This document shows, piece by piece, positions 38,265-46,539 of a stretch of DNA of 64,000 bases (position 1 is the stretch's first letter; every line of letters starts with the position of its first letter). The position numbers and the translations under genes were made by a program. The notes beneath the pieces were generated by a model. That model searched no databases, had not been told where the DNA came from, and saw only the letters and a list, made by a program, of their open reading frames with translations. Source of the stretch: Microbispora sp. ZYX-F-249 (GTDB lineage Bacteria > Actinomycetota > Actinomycetes > Streptosporangiales > Streptosporangiaceae); assembly GCF_039649665.1 (NCBI RefSeq), contig NZ_JBDJAW010000006.1, positions 124,001-188,000 on the forward strand, in the 5' to 3' direction.

Positions 38265-38984
38265 GTGCTGGACGAGGCGGAAATCAAGAAGGTCCTGGTG
38301 GTCGTCGCGCACCCCGACGACATCGACTTCGGTGGCGCGGGAACGGTCGCCAGACTGACCGACTCCGGCGCGGAGGTCGTGTACTGCCTGGTCACGGATG
38401 GCGACGCGGGCGGATTCGACCGGGCGGTGGACAACGGCGGCATGGCGGCGCTGCGCCGCGCCGAGCAGACCGCCGCGGCCAAGTGCGTGGGCGTCGGCGA
38501 CCTGCGCTTCCTGGGCTACCAGGACGGCACGGTCGAGCAGACGCTCGGTCTGCGGCGGGACATCACCCGGGTGATCCGCCAGGTGCGGCCCGACCTGGTC
38601 GTCACCTCGAGCCCCGACCGGAACTACGAACGGCTCGGCCCCAGCCATCCCGACCACCGCGCGGTCGGCGGCGCCACCCTCGACGCGGTCTACCCCGACG
38701 CGCGCAACCCGTACGCCTTCCCCGAACTGCTGGCCGACGAGGGGCTCGAGGCCTGGACCGTCCGCGAGGTGTGGCTCACCGGCGGGATGACCGTCAACCA
38801 CTACGTCGACGTCACCTCCACCGTGGACCGCAAAATCGCGGCGCTGCGCGCGCACGAGAGCCAGACCGCGCACATCCCCGACCTCGACGGCATGGTCAAG
38901 GGCTGGCTCGCCGGCCACGCCGCCGCCGCGGGCCTCCCCGAGGGCTCGTACGCGGAGGCGTTCCAGCGGGTCGTCACCGCCTGA
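38265..38984 (+). CDS. PIG-L (LmbE) family deacetylase
   Basis: 239 residues from a GTG at 38265: GAGGAGG ends six bases upstream, inside the codons an ATG start at 38250 would use. A zinc-dependent N-acetyl-sugar deacetylase fold: AHPDD at residues 15-19 (H and D zinc ligands), the PSHPDHRAVG loop and HESQT near the end. Relatives include MshB/Mca of mycothiol metabolism and antibiotic-pathway deacetylases. No mycothiol gene is adjacent, so the substrate is open. Divergent from pcrA. Confidence 0.88.
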   Translation: MLDEAEIKKVLVVVAHPDDIDFGGAGTVARLTDSGAEVVYCLVTDGDAGGFDRAVDNGGMAALRRAEQTAAAKCVGVGDLRFLGYQDGTVEQTLGLRRDITRVIRQVRPDLVVTSSPDRNYERLGPSHPDHRAVGGATLDAVYPDARNPYAFPELLADEGLEAWTVREVWLTGGMTVNHYVDVTSTVDRKIAALRAHESQTAHIPDLDGMVKGWLAGHAAAAGLPEGSYAEAFQRVVTA

Positions 38985-39066
38985 ACACCCTCACCCCGGC
39001 GCCCCGCGTCCACCCGGGGGTGGAGATCGGCCGCTTTTCCGGTCCTGCCCGCCCTGCTCTCCACCC

Positions 39067-39092
39067 CCGCTTTCCACCCCCGCTTTCCACCC
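39067..39092. repeat. Two tandem copies of a 13-bp unit
   Basis: CCGCTTTCCACCC twice in tandem, with a partial third copy on the left, in the 152-bp gap between the PIG-L and the membrane-protein genes. Pyrimidine-rich on the plus strand. No function evident. Confidence 0.6.
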
Positions 39093-39136
39093 TGGCGCCG
39101 ATCCGCTCCGCGGCCGCTCTTCCTACCGTCTTACGC

Positions 39137-39631
39137 ATGCAGACAGCCCAGATCATCGTCATCGCCCTCGCCGCGGTCGCCCTCGTGATCTATCGGCAGA
39201 TGACGCCGCGCCCCGCCGCCAGGCGCGCCGGCCTGATCATCGCCGCGGCCATGGTCCTGGCCGGGCTCGCCGCCGACGGGGACAAGCTCATCGACCCCCT
39301 CCACCCGGTGCTCGCCGTCGCCCTGCTCGCCGCGGGGCTCCTCGTGGCCGCGGGTCTCGGCGCGCTGCGGGCGGCGACCACCCGCGTCTGGCTCGACCAG
39401 CACGGCGTGGCGTGGTCGCAGGGCACCGTCATGACGCTGCTCGCGTGGGTGGGTTCCATCGCCGTCCGGGTCGCGATGATCTTCCTGACCGCCGTCCTCG
39501 GCGTGGCCTCGTCCCAGGGCTCCGTGCTCCTGTTCATCGGGGTGACCCTCGGCGTGCAGTTCCTCATGGTCGCCCGCCGGGCGAGCGCCCTGCCCGGCAC
39601 CGCCGTCCCCGGTCTCCAGGCGGCCCGCTAA
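39137..39631 (+). CDS. DUF1453/CcdC-like membrane protein
   Basis: 164 residues, ATG at 39137, five hydrophobic segments (TAQIIVIALAAVALVIYRQM, RAGLIIAAAMVLAGLAADGD, LAVALLAAGLLVAAGLGALR, then two more). The first helix followed by YRQMTPRPAARR is like the short DUF1453/CcdC membrane proteins. Nine bases separate it from the histidine kinase gene, so it is probably the first gene of that two-component operon and may influence the kinase. Confidence 0.6.
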   Translation: MQTAQIIVIALAAVALVIYRQMTPRPAARRAGLIIAAAMVLAGLAADGDKLIDPLHPVLAVALLAAGLLVAAGLGALRAATTRVWLDQHGVAWSQGTVMTLLAWVGSIAVRVAMIFLTAVLGVASSQGSVLLFIGVTLGVQFLMVARRASALPGTAVPGLQAAR

Positions 39632-39640
39632 CGTCGGGAC

Positions 39641-40831
39641 GTGCTCAGACGTGACCGCTCACACCCTCCCGGCCACCCGGACGGGAGCCGGGGAGGCTCG
39701 GAGGCCCACCGCAGGAACGCGATCGCCGGCGGGTGCCTGCTGGCGGCGGTCACCGCGATGCTGATCGGCGGGCAGGCGACCACCGCGCCGGGATTCGGCC
39801 CGACGGGCGAGCGGCTCGCCGTCACCGTGCTGACCGCCGCCATCGCCGTCGTCCTGGCCACGATGATCGTGCTCCGGCTGTGGCCGGCCGTGCTCCCGCG
39901 CCGCCGGGACACGGGTCGCGTGCAGGCCGTTCTTCTCGGCCTCGTCATCGTGCCGGCCCTCGTCCTCGACGCGATCTCGAAGGGTGGCAGCCCGGCCGTC
40001 GCCGTGGTCATGTTCGCGACCGGAGCGGCGGCTGTGCGGCATCCGCTCAGCCGGTCGCTGCCGATCCTGCTGCTCGCCCTGGCGGGGCTCGGGGCGGTCA
40101 CCATGGGCGTCATGTCACCCGTGGCTCCCGCCGGACCGGCCGATCGCGGCGTCAGCCTGGGCGTGTCGCTCTGCGTGGTCTTCACGGTCGCCTACGCGAT
40201 CAGGCAGCGCAGGGCCGCGACCGCCGCGCAGGCGGGCGAGGCCGTGCTGGCCGAACGCGCCAGGATCGCCAGGGAGATCCACGACATCCTCGCGCACTCC
40301 CTGTCCGCGCAGATCGTGCATCTGGAGGGCGCCCGGCTGCTGCTGCGAGCCGAGCGGTCCGAGGAGGCGCTCGACCGGGTCGAACGCGCCCGCGAGCTGG
40401 CCAAGAACGGCCTGGAGGAGGCCCGCAGGGCCGTCGCGGCGCTACGGGACGACGCCCCGCCGCTCCCCGCCGCGCTGGACGCGCTCGCGGAGGAGTTCCG
40501 GGAGGCCACGGGCAGGGAGTGCACGCTCGACATCCGTGGCCCGCGACGCCGCCTGCCCCCGGAGATCGAGCTCGCGATGATCCGTACCGCGCAGGAGGCC
40601 GTCACCAACGTGCGGCGGCACGCGCCCGGCTCCCCCGCCGCCGTACGGCTGGACTTCCGCGGCGGAGAGTGCGAGCTGGAGGTGGTCAACCCCCCGAGTG
40701 ACACTCCGGGAACGCCGGGTGGAGGATACGGTCTCGTGGGCATGCGCGAACGGGCCGAGCTTCTCGGGGGCACCCTGGAGGCCGGCGAGGTGGAGGACGG
40801 TTTCCGGGTCAGGCTGCGGGTGCCGGCGTGA
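39641..40831 (+). CDS. Sensor histidine kinase, HisKA_3 (NarL-type) class
   Basis: 396 residues. Five or so membrane segments (about 22-175) form the sensor without a large outer loop. The dimerisation/phosphoacceptor helix has ARIAREIHDILAHSLSAQIV, the histidine followed by D, as in HisKA_3 kinases. The ATP domain has an N-box TAQEAVTNVRRHA and G-box GGGYGLVGMRERAELLGG. GTG at 39641. The stop overlaps the response regulator start in GTGA. Pairs with the LuxR-type regulator that follows. The signal is unknown. Confidence 0.88.
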   Translation: MLRRDRSHPPGHPDGSRGGSEAHRRNAIAGGCLLAAVTAMLIGGQATTAPGFGPTGERLAVTVLTAAIAVVLATMIVLRLWPAVLPRRRDTGRVQAVLLGLVIVPALVLDAISKGGSPAVAVVMFATGAAAVRHPLSRSLPILLLALAGLGAVTMGVMSPVAPAGPADRGVSLGVSLCVVFTVAYAIRQRRAATAAQAGEAVLAERARIAREIHDILAHSLSAQIVHLEGARLLLRAERSEEALDRVERARELAKNGLEEARRAVAALRDDAPPLPAALDALAEEFREATGRECTLDIRGPRRRLPPEIELAMIRTAQEAVTNVRRHAPGSPAAVRLDFRGGECELEVVNPPSDTPGTPGGGYGLVGMRERAELLGGTLEAGEVEDGFRVRLRVPA

Positions 40832-41505
40832 CCGCCCGCGTGCTGGTGGTGGACGACCAGGCCGTCGTCCGCGACGGGCTCGTGCTGCTGCTCGGCCTGC
40901 TGCCGGAGATAGCGGTGGTGGGGTCGGCGGCCGACGGCGAGGCCGCGCTCCGCCTGGTCGCGGACGAACGGCCCGACGTGGTGCTCATGGACCTGCGCAT
41001 GCCCCGCATGGACGGTGTGGAGGCCACCCGCAGGATCCGGGCCGGCTTCCCGGACACCCAGGTCGTGGTGCTCACGACGTACACCGACGACGAGTCGGTC
41101 TTCGCCGCGCTGCGGGCCGGGGCGCGCGGCTTCCTCACCAAGAGCGCGGACGCCGAGGAGATCGCCCGCGCCGTCACCACGGTGATGAACGGCGACGCCC
41201 AGCTCGACCCCGGCGTGCAGCGCCGTCTCCTGAACACCGTCACCGCCCCGCCCCCGGAACCGCCCGGACCGGCCGCCGCACCGGCTCCCCCGCCGCCGGA
41301 CGGGCTGACGCCGCGCGAGGCGGAGGTTCTGCGGCTCATCGCCCGTGGCCTGTCGAACGCCGAGATCGCCGCCGGTCTGTTCATCAGCGAGGCCACGGTC
41401 AAGACGCACATCAACAACCTCTTCGCCAAGGCCCGTCTCCGGGACCGGGCCCAGGCGGTCGCGTACGCCTACCGGACCGGCCTGGCCGACCCCCGCGAGG
41501 GCTGA
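40828..41505 (+). CDS. LuxR/NarL-family response regulator
   Basis: 225 residues. Receiver domain 1-120 with phosphoacceptor D55 (VVLMDLRMPRMDG) and acidic pocket D9-D10; then a proline-rich hinge (PPPEPPGPAAAPAPPPP) and a C-terminal LuxR HTH (LTPREAEVLRLIARGLSNAE, VKTHINNLFAKARLRDRAQA). Coupled by GTGA to the kinase gene. Its 3' end overlaps the convergent CPBP gene by 37 bases. Confidence 0.92.
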   Translation: MTARVLVVDDQAVVRDGLVLLLGLLPEIAVVGSAADGEAALRLVADERPDVVLMDLRMPRMDGVEATRRIRAGFPDTQVVVLTTYTDDESVFAALRAGARGFLTKSADAEEIARAVTTVMNGDAQLDPGVQRRLLNTVTAPPPEPPGPAAAPAPPPPDGLTPREAEVLRLIARGLSNAEIAAGLFISEATVKTHINNLFAKARLRDRAQAVAYAYRTGLADPREG

Positions 41506-42269
41506 TCGAGCCGGCGGGCCACCCGGGCGGCGGCGTAGCCGAGGGAGTTCGTCGCGAGGTGGAGCAGCGCGGGCGCGAGCAGCCCGGCGCGGTGGCGCAG
41601 CCCGTGGAACACGAGCCCGGCGAGCGCGGTGGACACCACCGTCCCCGCCACCAGCCGTCCCGTCTCCGCCCGGCCGTCCCGCCGCCCGTCCGCCGGGCCG
41701 GGTTCCGAAGAGGCCCCGGGTGCCGGGCCGGACCCCGAAGAGGCCCCGTCCGGGGCCTCCCCGGTGGCCAGGCGGCCGAGGGCGGGATTGGCCCGGGCCA
41801 TGTCCATCGCGGGCAGCACGTGCCACAGCCCGAACAGCGCGGCCGAGGCGGCGACCGCCGTGCCGGCCGGGAGCGAGCGGCCGAGCACGGCGGGCAGCAC
41901 CCCGCGGAAGCCCGCCTCCTCCAGCAGCACGGTCCCGAACGGCACCTGCACCAGGGCCTCCTCCAGCACCCGGCGGCGCGACAGCGCCAGCGCGCGCTCG
42001 TCCCGGAACAGCGCGCGGGTGCCGGGCAGCGCCACGCCGGCCGCGTAGACGGCGGCGACGCCCGCGGCGAGCGCGCCCCCGGTCACGGCGCCCGCGCGGG
42101 CGTCCCGGAAGCCCAGCTCGTGCCAGGCCAGCCCCTCGCGCCGGGCCAGCGCCAGCAGCGCCCCCGTCGCGACCGCCGAGGTCACCGGCGCCCACCGCCT
42201 GGCGACCCGGTTGTTGAGCACGTTCGCCGCCGCGAGCACCCCGAGACATCCCACCAGCGCAGGCTTCAC
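41469..42269 (-). CDS. CPBP-family intramembrane metalloprotease
   Basis: 266 residues, about seven helices. Carries the CAAX/CPBP (Abi) motifs: EEAGFRG (the paired glutamates and arginine), FGLWHVLPA and the last HLATNSLG with histidine and asparagine. Such proteins cleave within membranes or act in immunity to bacteriocins. A poorly conserved Gly/Pro-rich loop (about 132-165) interrupts the fold. GTG start at 42269. Overlaps the end of the response regulator gene from the opposite strand. Confidence 0.82.
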   Translation of the reverse strand: MKPALVGCLGVLAAANVLNNRVARRWAPVTSAVATGALLALARREGLAWHELGFRDARAGAVTGGALAAGVAAVYAAGVALPGTRALFRDERALALSRRRVLEEALVQVPFGTVLLEEAGFRGVLPAVLGRSLPAGTAVAASAALFGLWHVLPAMDMARANPALGRLATGEAPDGASSGSGPAPGASSEPGPADGRRDGRAETGRLVAGTVVSTALAGLVFHGLRHRAGLLAPALLHLATNSLGYAAARVARRLDQPSRGSARPVR

Positions 42270-42320
42270 CCGTCCTCCGTCCCCACCCTCGACGCCCCCG
42301 TCAGCATGCCGTACGACGCC

Positions 42321-43010
42321 TCAGCAGGTCCCCACACCCTCGTTGTAGCCGTGGGCGAAGTACTGCTGGCGCAGCTCGGGCGATCCGTGGGCGTCCGGCG
42401 CCCACCAGACGTCGGTGGGGTCGCCCGCCGCCCGGATGTTGGTGAGCAGTTCCTCCTCGTCGCCCTGCTCCGCGCTCAGCGCCCCCACGCGGATCAGGCC
42501 GCTCAGCGAGGCGCCCGCGTAGCAGTCGGCCTGAAGCTCCCGCTCCACGTTGAAGCGGAAGTCCTCGACGAGCTGGGCCTGCACGGCGTGCCCCAGTTCG
42601 TGCGGGATAACGACGTAGACCGCCCCGTCGCCCATCCGGTCGTACATCGCCTCCAGCCAGGCCGCGTCGTAGGCGATGAAGTGGCCGTACGGGCAGTAGA
42701 AGGCGTTCTCGGGCACGGCCGGCTGACCACCGCAGTCGGGCCCGCCGCTCCCCCGGTAGGCGACGAAGCGGGTGATCGGGCGGTACGTCTCCCCGCTCTC
42801 CTGGAATCGGCGCGACCAGAACCACTCGGTGAGGCAGCGGGCGAGCTTCACGTCGCCGGGGAAGTCGTCGCCGACGCCGTCGCAGGGCGTCCTTCCCCCG
42901 GACGCCGCGCCCCCCGGCTGCGCCCGGTCGGGCGGGGCGCCGGTGAGCGTGCCGCAGGAGGCGACCAGGGTCACTGCGAGCAGGAAGGCGGCGAGTACTC
43001 GGCGGGTCAT
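42321..43010 (-). CDS. Zinc metallopeptidase lipoprotein (YpfJ-like)
   Basis: 229 residues from the ATG at 43010 (a second in-frame ATG at 43028 has no ribosome site). The signal peptide ends in lipobox LVASCG, so C19 is lipidated and the protein sits on the outer membrane face. The HExxH zinc site is HELGH at 137-141 within YVVIPHELGHAVQ, with a downstream ERELQADCYAG supplying the third ligand. Four or more cysteines (43, 59, 93, 106 and later) could be paired. Matches the putative neutral zinc metallopeptidase family. Substrate unknown. Confidence 0.82.
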   Translation of the reverse strand: MTRRVLAAFLLAVTLVASCGTLTGAPPDRAQPGGAASGGRTPCDGVGDDFPGDVKLARCLTEWFWSRRFQESGETYRPITRFVAYRGSGGPDCGGQPAVPENAFYCPYGHFIAYDAAWLEAMYDRMGDGAVYVVIPHELGHAVQAQLVEDFRFNVERELQADCYAGASLSGLIRVGALSAEQGDEEELLTNIRAAGDPTDVWWAPDAHGSPELRQQYFAHGYNEGVGTC

Positions 43011-43081
43011 TTCCGTCTGAATACCCATTTAGACGACGAAAATTTGCGCCGTCGCCGATGCCGGTCACAGATACGGGGACT

Positions 43082-44542
43082 TCACATACCCCAGGTATGG
43101 ACGGGCTCGTTGGTGTGCATGTGCTGCAGGTAGCGCAGGGTCATGCGGCGCAGCGCCTCGTGGTCCCCGCCGAACGCGCGGGCCGTCCTGACCTGCCAGT
43201 CCGCCCCCGTACGGCCGGTCACGCAGCGCCGCTCGATGATGCCGAGCAGCCGGTCGCGCTGGACCGGGTCGACCTCCCACAGGTCGAGCCCGTGGTAGGC
43301 CATCGGCAGCAGCCTGCGCAGGATCAGCTCGGCGGCGGGCACCTCCCCCAGGCCCGGCCAGTAGAGGCGGGCGTCGAGGCCGTACCTCGCGGCGTTGCGG
43401 AGGTTGTCCTCCGCGGCGGCGAAGGACATGCGCGTCCACACGGGCCGCTCGGCCGAGGGAAGCACCCGCATGAGCCCGTAGTAGAAGGCGGCGTTGGCCG
43501 CGATGTCGACCACCGTCGGCCCGGCCGGCAGCACCCGGTTCTCCACCCGCAGGTGCGGGACGCCGTCCGATACGTCGTAGACGGGCCGGTTCCAGCGGTA
43601 GACGGTGCCGTTGTGCAGCCGCAGTTCGTGCAGCTCGGGCACCCCGCCCTCGTCCAGCACCTGCCTCGGGTCCTCCTCCTCGCAGAGGGGCAGGAGCGCG
43701 GGGAAGTAGCGGACGTTCTCCTCGAACAGATCGAAGACCGACGTGATCCACCGTTCCCCGAACCACACGCGCGGCCGCACGCCCTGGGCCTTCAGCTCCT
43801 CGGGCCGGGTGTCGGTGGCCTGCTCGAACAGGCTGATCCTGGTCTCGCGCCACAGCTCCTTGCCGAACAGGTACGGCGAGTTGGCCGCCACCGCGACCTG
43901 CGGACCCGCGATGACCTGGGCCGCGTTCCAGTGGTCGGGGAACGTCTCGGGGCTGACCTGCAGGTGGAGCTGGACGCTCGTGCACGCCGCCTCGGGGGTG
44001 ATGCTGTCGGCGTAGGTGTCGAGCCGGTCGACCCCCTCGATCATGAGGTGCAGGTCCTCGCCCCGGGCGGCGAAGATCTGCTCGTTGAGCAGCTTGTAGC
44101 GGGGGTTGGCCGACAGCGTCCCCTCACTGACGTCGGTCTCGCGCAGCGTCGGCAGGATGCCCACCAGCATGAGCTGCCCGCCGACCCGCGCCGCCCGCTC
44201 CTGCGCCCGGTTGAGGCGCCGCCGTACGGACTCCTCCAGCAGGCGGCTGCCCTCGCCGGACAGCACCTGCGGCGGAATGTTGATCTCGACGTTGAACTGC
44301 CCCAGCTCCGTCGCCCAGTCGGGCTCCGCGATGGCGGCCAGGACCTCGGCGTTCTTCATCGCCGGCTCGCCCCGGGAGTCGACCAGGTTCAGCTCGATCT
44401 CCAGGCCCATCTGGGGCCGGTCGAACCCGAACCGCGACTCCCGCAGCATCTCGTCCAGGACGTCCAGCGACAGCTTCACCTTGTCCCGGTAGCGACGGCG
44501 GTCCTCCCGGGTGAAGGAGACGGAGGGTACGTCACGGCCCAT
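43082..44542 (-). CDS. Glutamate-cysteine ligase-like enzyme (GCS2 family), long form
   Basis: 486 residues. RPQMGLEIELNLVDSRG is the family's first metal-binding strand, and GQFNVEINIPPQVLSG, CTSVQLHLQVSPETF and HLRVENRVLPAGPTVVDIAA are the further conserved blocks of GCS2 carboxylate-amine ligases. Longer than YbdK (about 370) by an N-terminal ~35-residue helix and a C-terminal extension, as in a conserved actinobacterial subgroup. No ergothioneine (egt) or mycothiol genes are adjacent. The product is unknown; a gamma-glutamyl amide is likely. Second such gene in this window. Confidence 0.85.
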   Translation of the reverse strand: MGRDVPSVSFTREDRRRYRDKVKLSLDVLDEMLRESRFGFDRPQMGLEIELNLVDSRGEPAMKNAEVLAAIAEPDWATELGQFNVEINIPPQVLSGEGSRLLEESVRRRLNRAQERAARVGGQLMLVGILPTLRETDVSEGTLSANPRYKLLNEQIFAARGEDLHLMIEGVDRLDTYADSITPEAACTSVQLHLQVSPETFPDHWNAAQVIAGPQVAVAANSPYLFGKELWRETRISLFEQATDTRPEELKAQGVRPRVWFGERWITSVFDLFEENVRYFPALLPLCEEEDPRQVLDEGGVPELHELRLHNGTVYRWNRPVYDVSDGVPHLRVENRVLPAGPTVVDIAANAAFYYGLMRVLPSAERPVWTRMSFAAAEDNLRNAARYGLDARLYWPGLGEVPAAELILRRLLPMAYHGLDLWEVDPVQRDRLLGIIERRCVTGRTGADWQVRTARAFGGDHEALRRMTLRYLQHMHTNEPVHTWGM

Positions 44543-44585
44543 TCATCGAGCGTCGCACGCCGGAGGGCGATCGCACCAGACGGGT

Positions 44586-45224
44586 TCAGACCAGACGTCG
44601 TGCGGTGGCCCAGCGCGACAGCTCGTGGCGGTTGGACAGCTGCAGCTTGCGCAGCACGCTCGACACGTGCGTCTCGACGGTCTTCACCGAGATGAACAGC
44701 TCCTTGGCGATCTCCTTGTAGGCGTAGCCCCGGGCGATCAGCCGCAGCACCTCACGCTCCCGCTGGGTGAGCGAGTCGAGCTCCGGGTCGATGGGCGGGG
44801 CCTCCGTCGAGGCGAACGCGTCGAGGACGAAGCCGGCCAGTCGCGGCGAGAACACCGCGTCGCCCTCGGACACGCGGATGATCGCGTCGGTGAGCTCGGT
44901 GCCGCTGATCGTCTTGGTCACGTACCCACGGGCGCCGCCCCGGATGACCCCGATCACGTCCTCGGCCGCGTCCGACACCGACAGGGCGAGGAAACGCACC
45001 TGGGAGCCCGAGCCGAGCACGCGCCGCAGCACCTCCTGGCCGCCGCCGCCCGGCATGTGCACGTCGAGCAGCACCACGTCGGGCTCCAGCTCGGCGATCG
45101 CCTTCACGGCCGACTCCACGTCCTCGGCCTCACCGATCACCTGGATCGAGGGCCCGAGCTCGGCCCGTACGCCGGAGCGGAACAGCCGGTGGTCGTCGAC
45201 GATGAGCACGCGTACGGTCTTCAT
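44586..45224 (-). CDS. LuxR/NarL-family response regulator
   Basis: 212 residues. Receiver with phosphoacceptor aspartate in VVLLDVHMPGGGG (about D54), then a LuxR-type HTH (LTQREREVLRLIARGYAYKE, SVKTVETHVSSVLRKLQLSN). Start is the ATG at 45224, which overlaps the kinase stop in ATGA; the open frame extends upstream but is shadow. Partner is the PspC-domain kinase. Highly conserved in actinobacteria in this pairing. Confidence 0.92.
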   Translation of the reverse strand: MKTVRVLIVDDHRLFRSGVRAELGPSIQVIGEAEDVESAVKAIAELEPDVVLLDVHMPGGGGQEVLRRVLGSGSQVRFLALSVSDAAEDVIGVIRGGARGYVTKTISGTELTDAIIRVSEGDAVFSPRLAGFVLDAFASTEAPPIDPELDSLTQREREVLRLIARGYAYKEIAKELFISVKTVETHVSSVLRKLQLSNRHELSRWATARRLV

Positions 45225-46423
45225 TTTTCCCTCTTCATGGTCAGCATGACCTCGGTTCCGTCGCCGGGCTCGGTCCTGACCCGGGCGCTTCCCCCGTTGC
45301 GCTCCATCCTGCCGATGATCGACTGGCGGATGCCCATCCGGTCCCCGGGGACGTCGTCGAGCACGAAGCCCTTGCCCCGGTCCCGGACGAACACCGTCAC
45401 CTCGTCGGGCTCGACCTCGGCGTAGACGGAGACGGTCGGAGCCCCACTGTATTTGCACGCGTTGACCATCGCCTGCCGGGCGGCGTGCAGCAGGGCCACC
45501 AGGCCCTCGTCCAGCTCGCAGTCGCCCACGCAGACCACCTCGATCTGCACGCCGTGGGCGTCCTCCTCCTCGGCCGCGACCCGGCGCACGGCCGCGGCGA
45601 GGGTGGCGTCGGCGTCCTGCTTGGGCTGGTACAGCCAGTTGCGCAGCTCGCGCTCTTGCGACCGGGCGAGCCGGGCGACCTCCCGCGCGTCGTGGGCGTT
45701 GCGCTGGATCAGAGTGAGCGTGTGCAGCACCGAGTCGTGGACGTGGGCGGCCACCTCGGCCCGCTCCTCCTGCCTGATGCGCTCGGTGCGCTCGCGCTGG
45801 AGCTCCTTGACCAGCGAGGCCAGCCAGGGCGCGGCGATCATCAGCATGCCGCCGACGACGACCGCGGTGAACACGAGCCCTGTCCTGGCCTTGGCCAGCT
45901 CGCCGCTCGCGGCCAGGAAGCCGATCGCACCCACGACGACGAGCAGCGCCCCGATGCCGGTGCGCACCCAGGTCGTGCTGACCTGCTTGACCGCGCCCGA
46001 CATCCAGCGCTGCCGCCGTCCCGGGTCGGCCTGCTGCCACAGGATCAGCGCGCCGATGCCGCCGACCGCGATCGGCCACATGCCGAACCCGCCGCTGGAG
46101 GCGCCCGTCAGCCAGGCGAAGCTCGCCAGGGCCAGCCAGAGCACTCCGTACGCGGCGAGCTGGCCCCAGTCGCGGGTCGGCTCGCGGCCCTTCACCTCCT
46201 CCTTGGGGGTGAACATCCACAGCGCGGCGTACGCCACGAGGCCCAGCCCGTCGACGACGGTGAGCAGCACGAACGCGAGACGCAGCACGACGGGGTCGAG
46301 TCGCAGCTGGGCGGCGGCGCCCTGCGCGACGCCCGCGACCACCCGGCCGGGAAGGGGCCGGACCATCCGGGGGTACGCCGCTGGGGCGTTAGGCATCTCA
46401 GACATCTCGGGAAGCATCGTCAC
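45221..46423 (-). CDS. Histidine kinase with N-terminal PspC domain
   Basis: 400 residues. A PspC domain (about 20-75, PGRVVAGVAQGAAAQLRLDP through AALWMFTPKEE) leads into three to five membrane helices, then a HisKA_3-like dimerisation domain where VAAHVHDSVLHTLTLIQRNA has the phosphoacceptor histidine, and an ATP domain with NACKYSGA and DRGKGFVLDDVPGDRMG. Start is uncertain (GTG 46423, ATG 46417 or ATG 46405). Divergent from a second PspC-domain protein across 116 bp, suggesting one envelope-stress regulon. Probably senses membrane or wall stress. Confidence 0.85.
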   Translation of the reverse strand: MTMLPEMSEMPNAPAAYPRMVRPLPGRVVAGVAQGAAAQLRLDPVVLRLAFVLLTVVDGLGLVAYAALWMFTPKEEVKGREPTRDWGQLAAYGVLWLALASFAWLTGASSGGFGMWPIAVGGIGALILWQQADPGRRQRWMSGAVKQVSTTWVRTGIGALLVVVGAIGFLAASGELAKARTGLVFTAVVVGGMLMIAAPWLASLVKELQRERTERIRQEERAEVAAHVHDSVLHTLTLIQRNAHDAREVARLARSQERELRNWLYQPKQDADATLAAAVRRVAAEEEDAHGVQIEVVCVGDCELDEGLVALLHAARQAMVNACKYSGAPTVSVYAEVEPDEVTVFVRDRGKGFVLDDVPGDRMGIRQSIIGRMERNGGSARVRTEPGDGTEVMLTMKREK

Positions 46424-46539
46424 ACGTCACCGGCCATGAGCGCATCAGGGCATGCCCTGACGCCGTCCCTGAGGGGTCGGGGACGAGTCAGGGGTTCCCC
46501 CGATGGCAGGGGTATGGCGGGCGACGCCAGGATGGGACC

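Noticed and set aside
40698..43133. Very long open frame on the plus strand across the response regulator, CPBP and metallopeptidase genes
   Set aside because: Its translation is Arg/Pro/Gly-rich low complexity without a family, and it lies opposite or out of frame to genes with clear domains. It is a GC-skew artefact.
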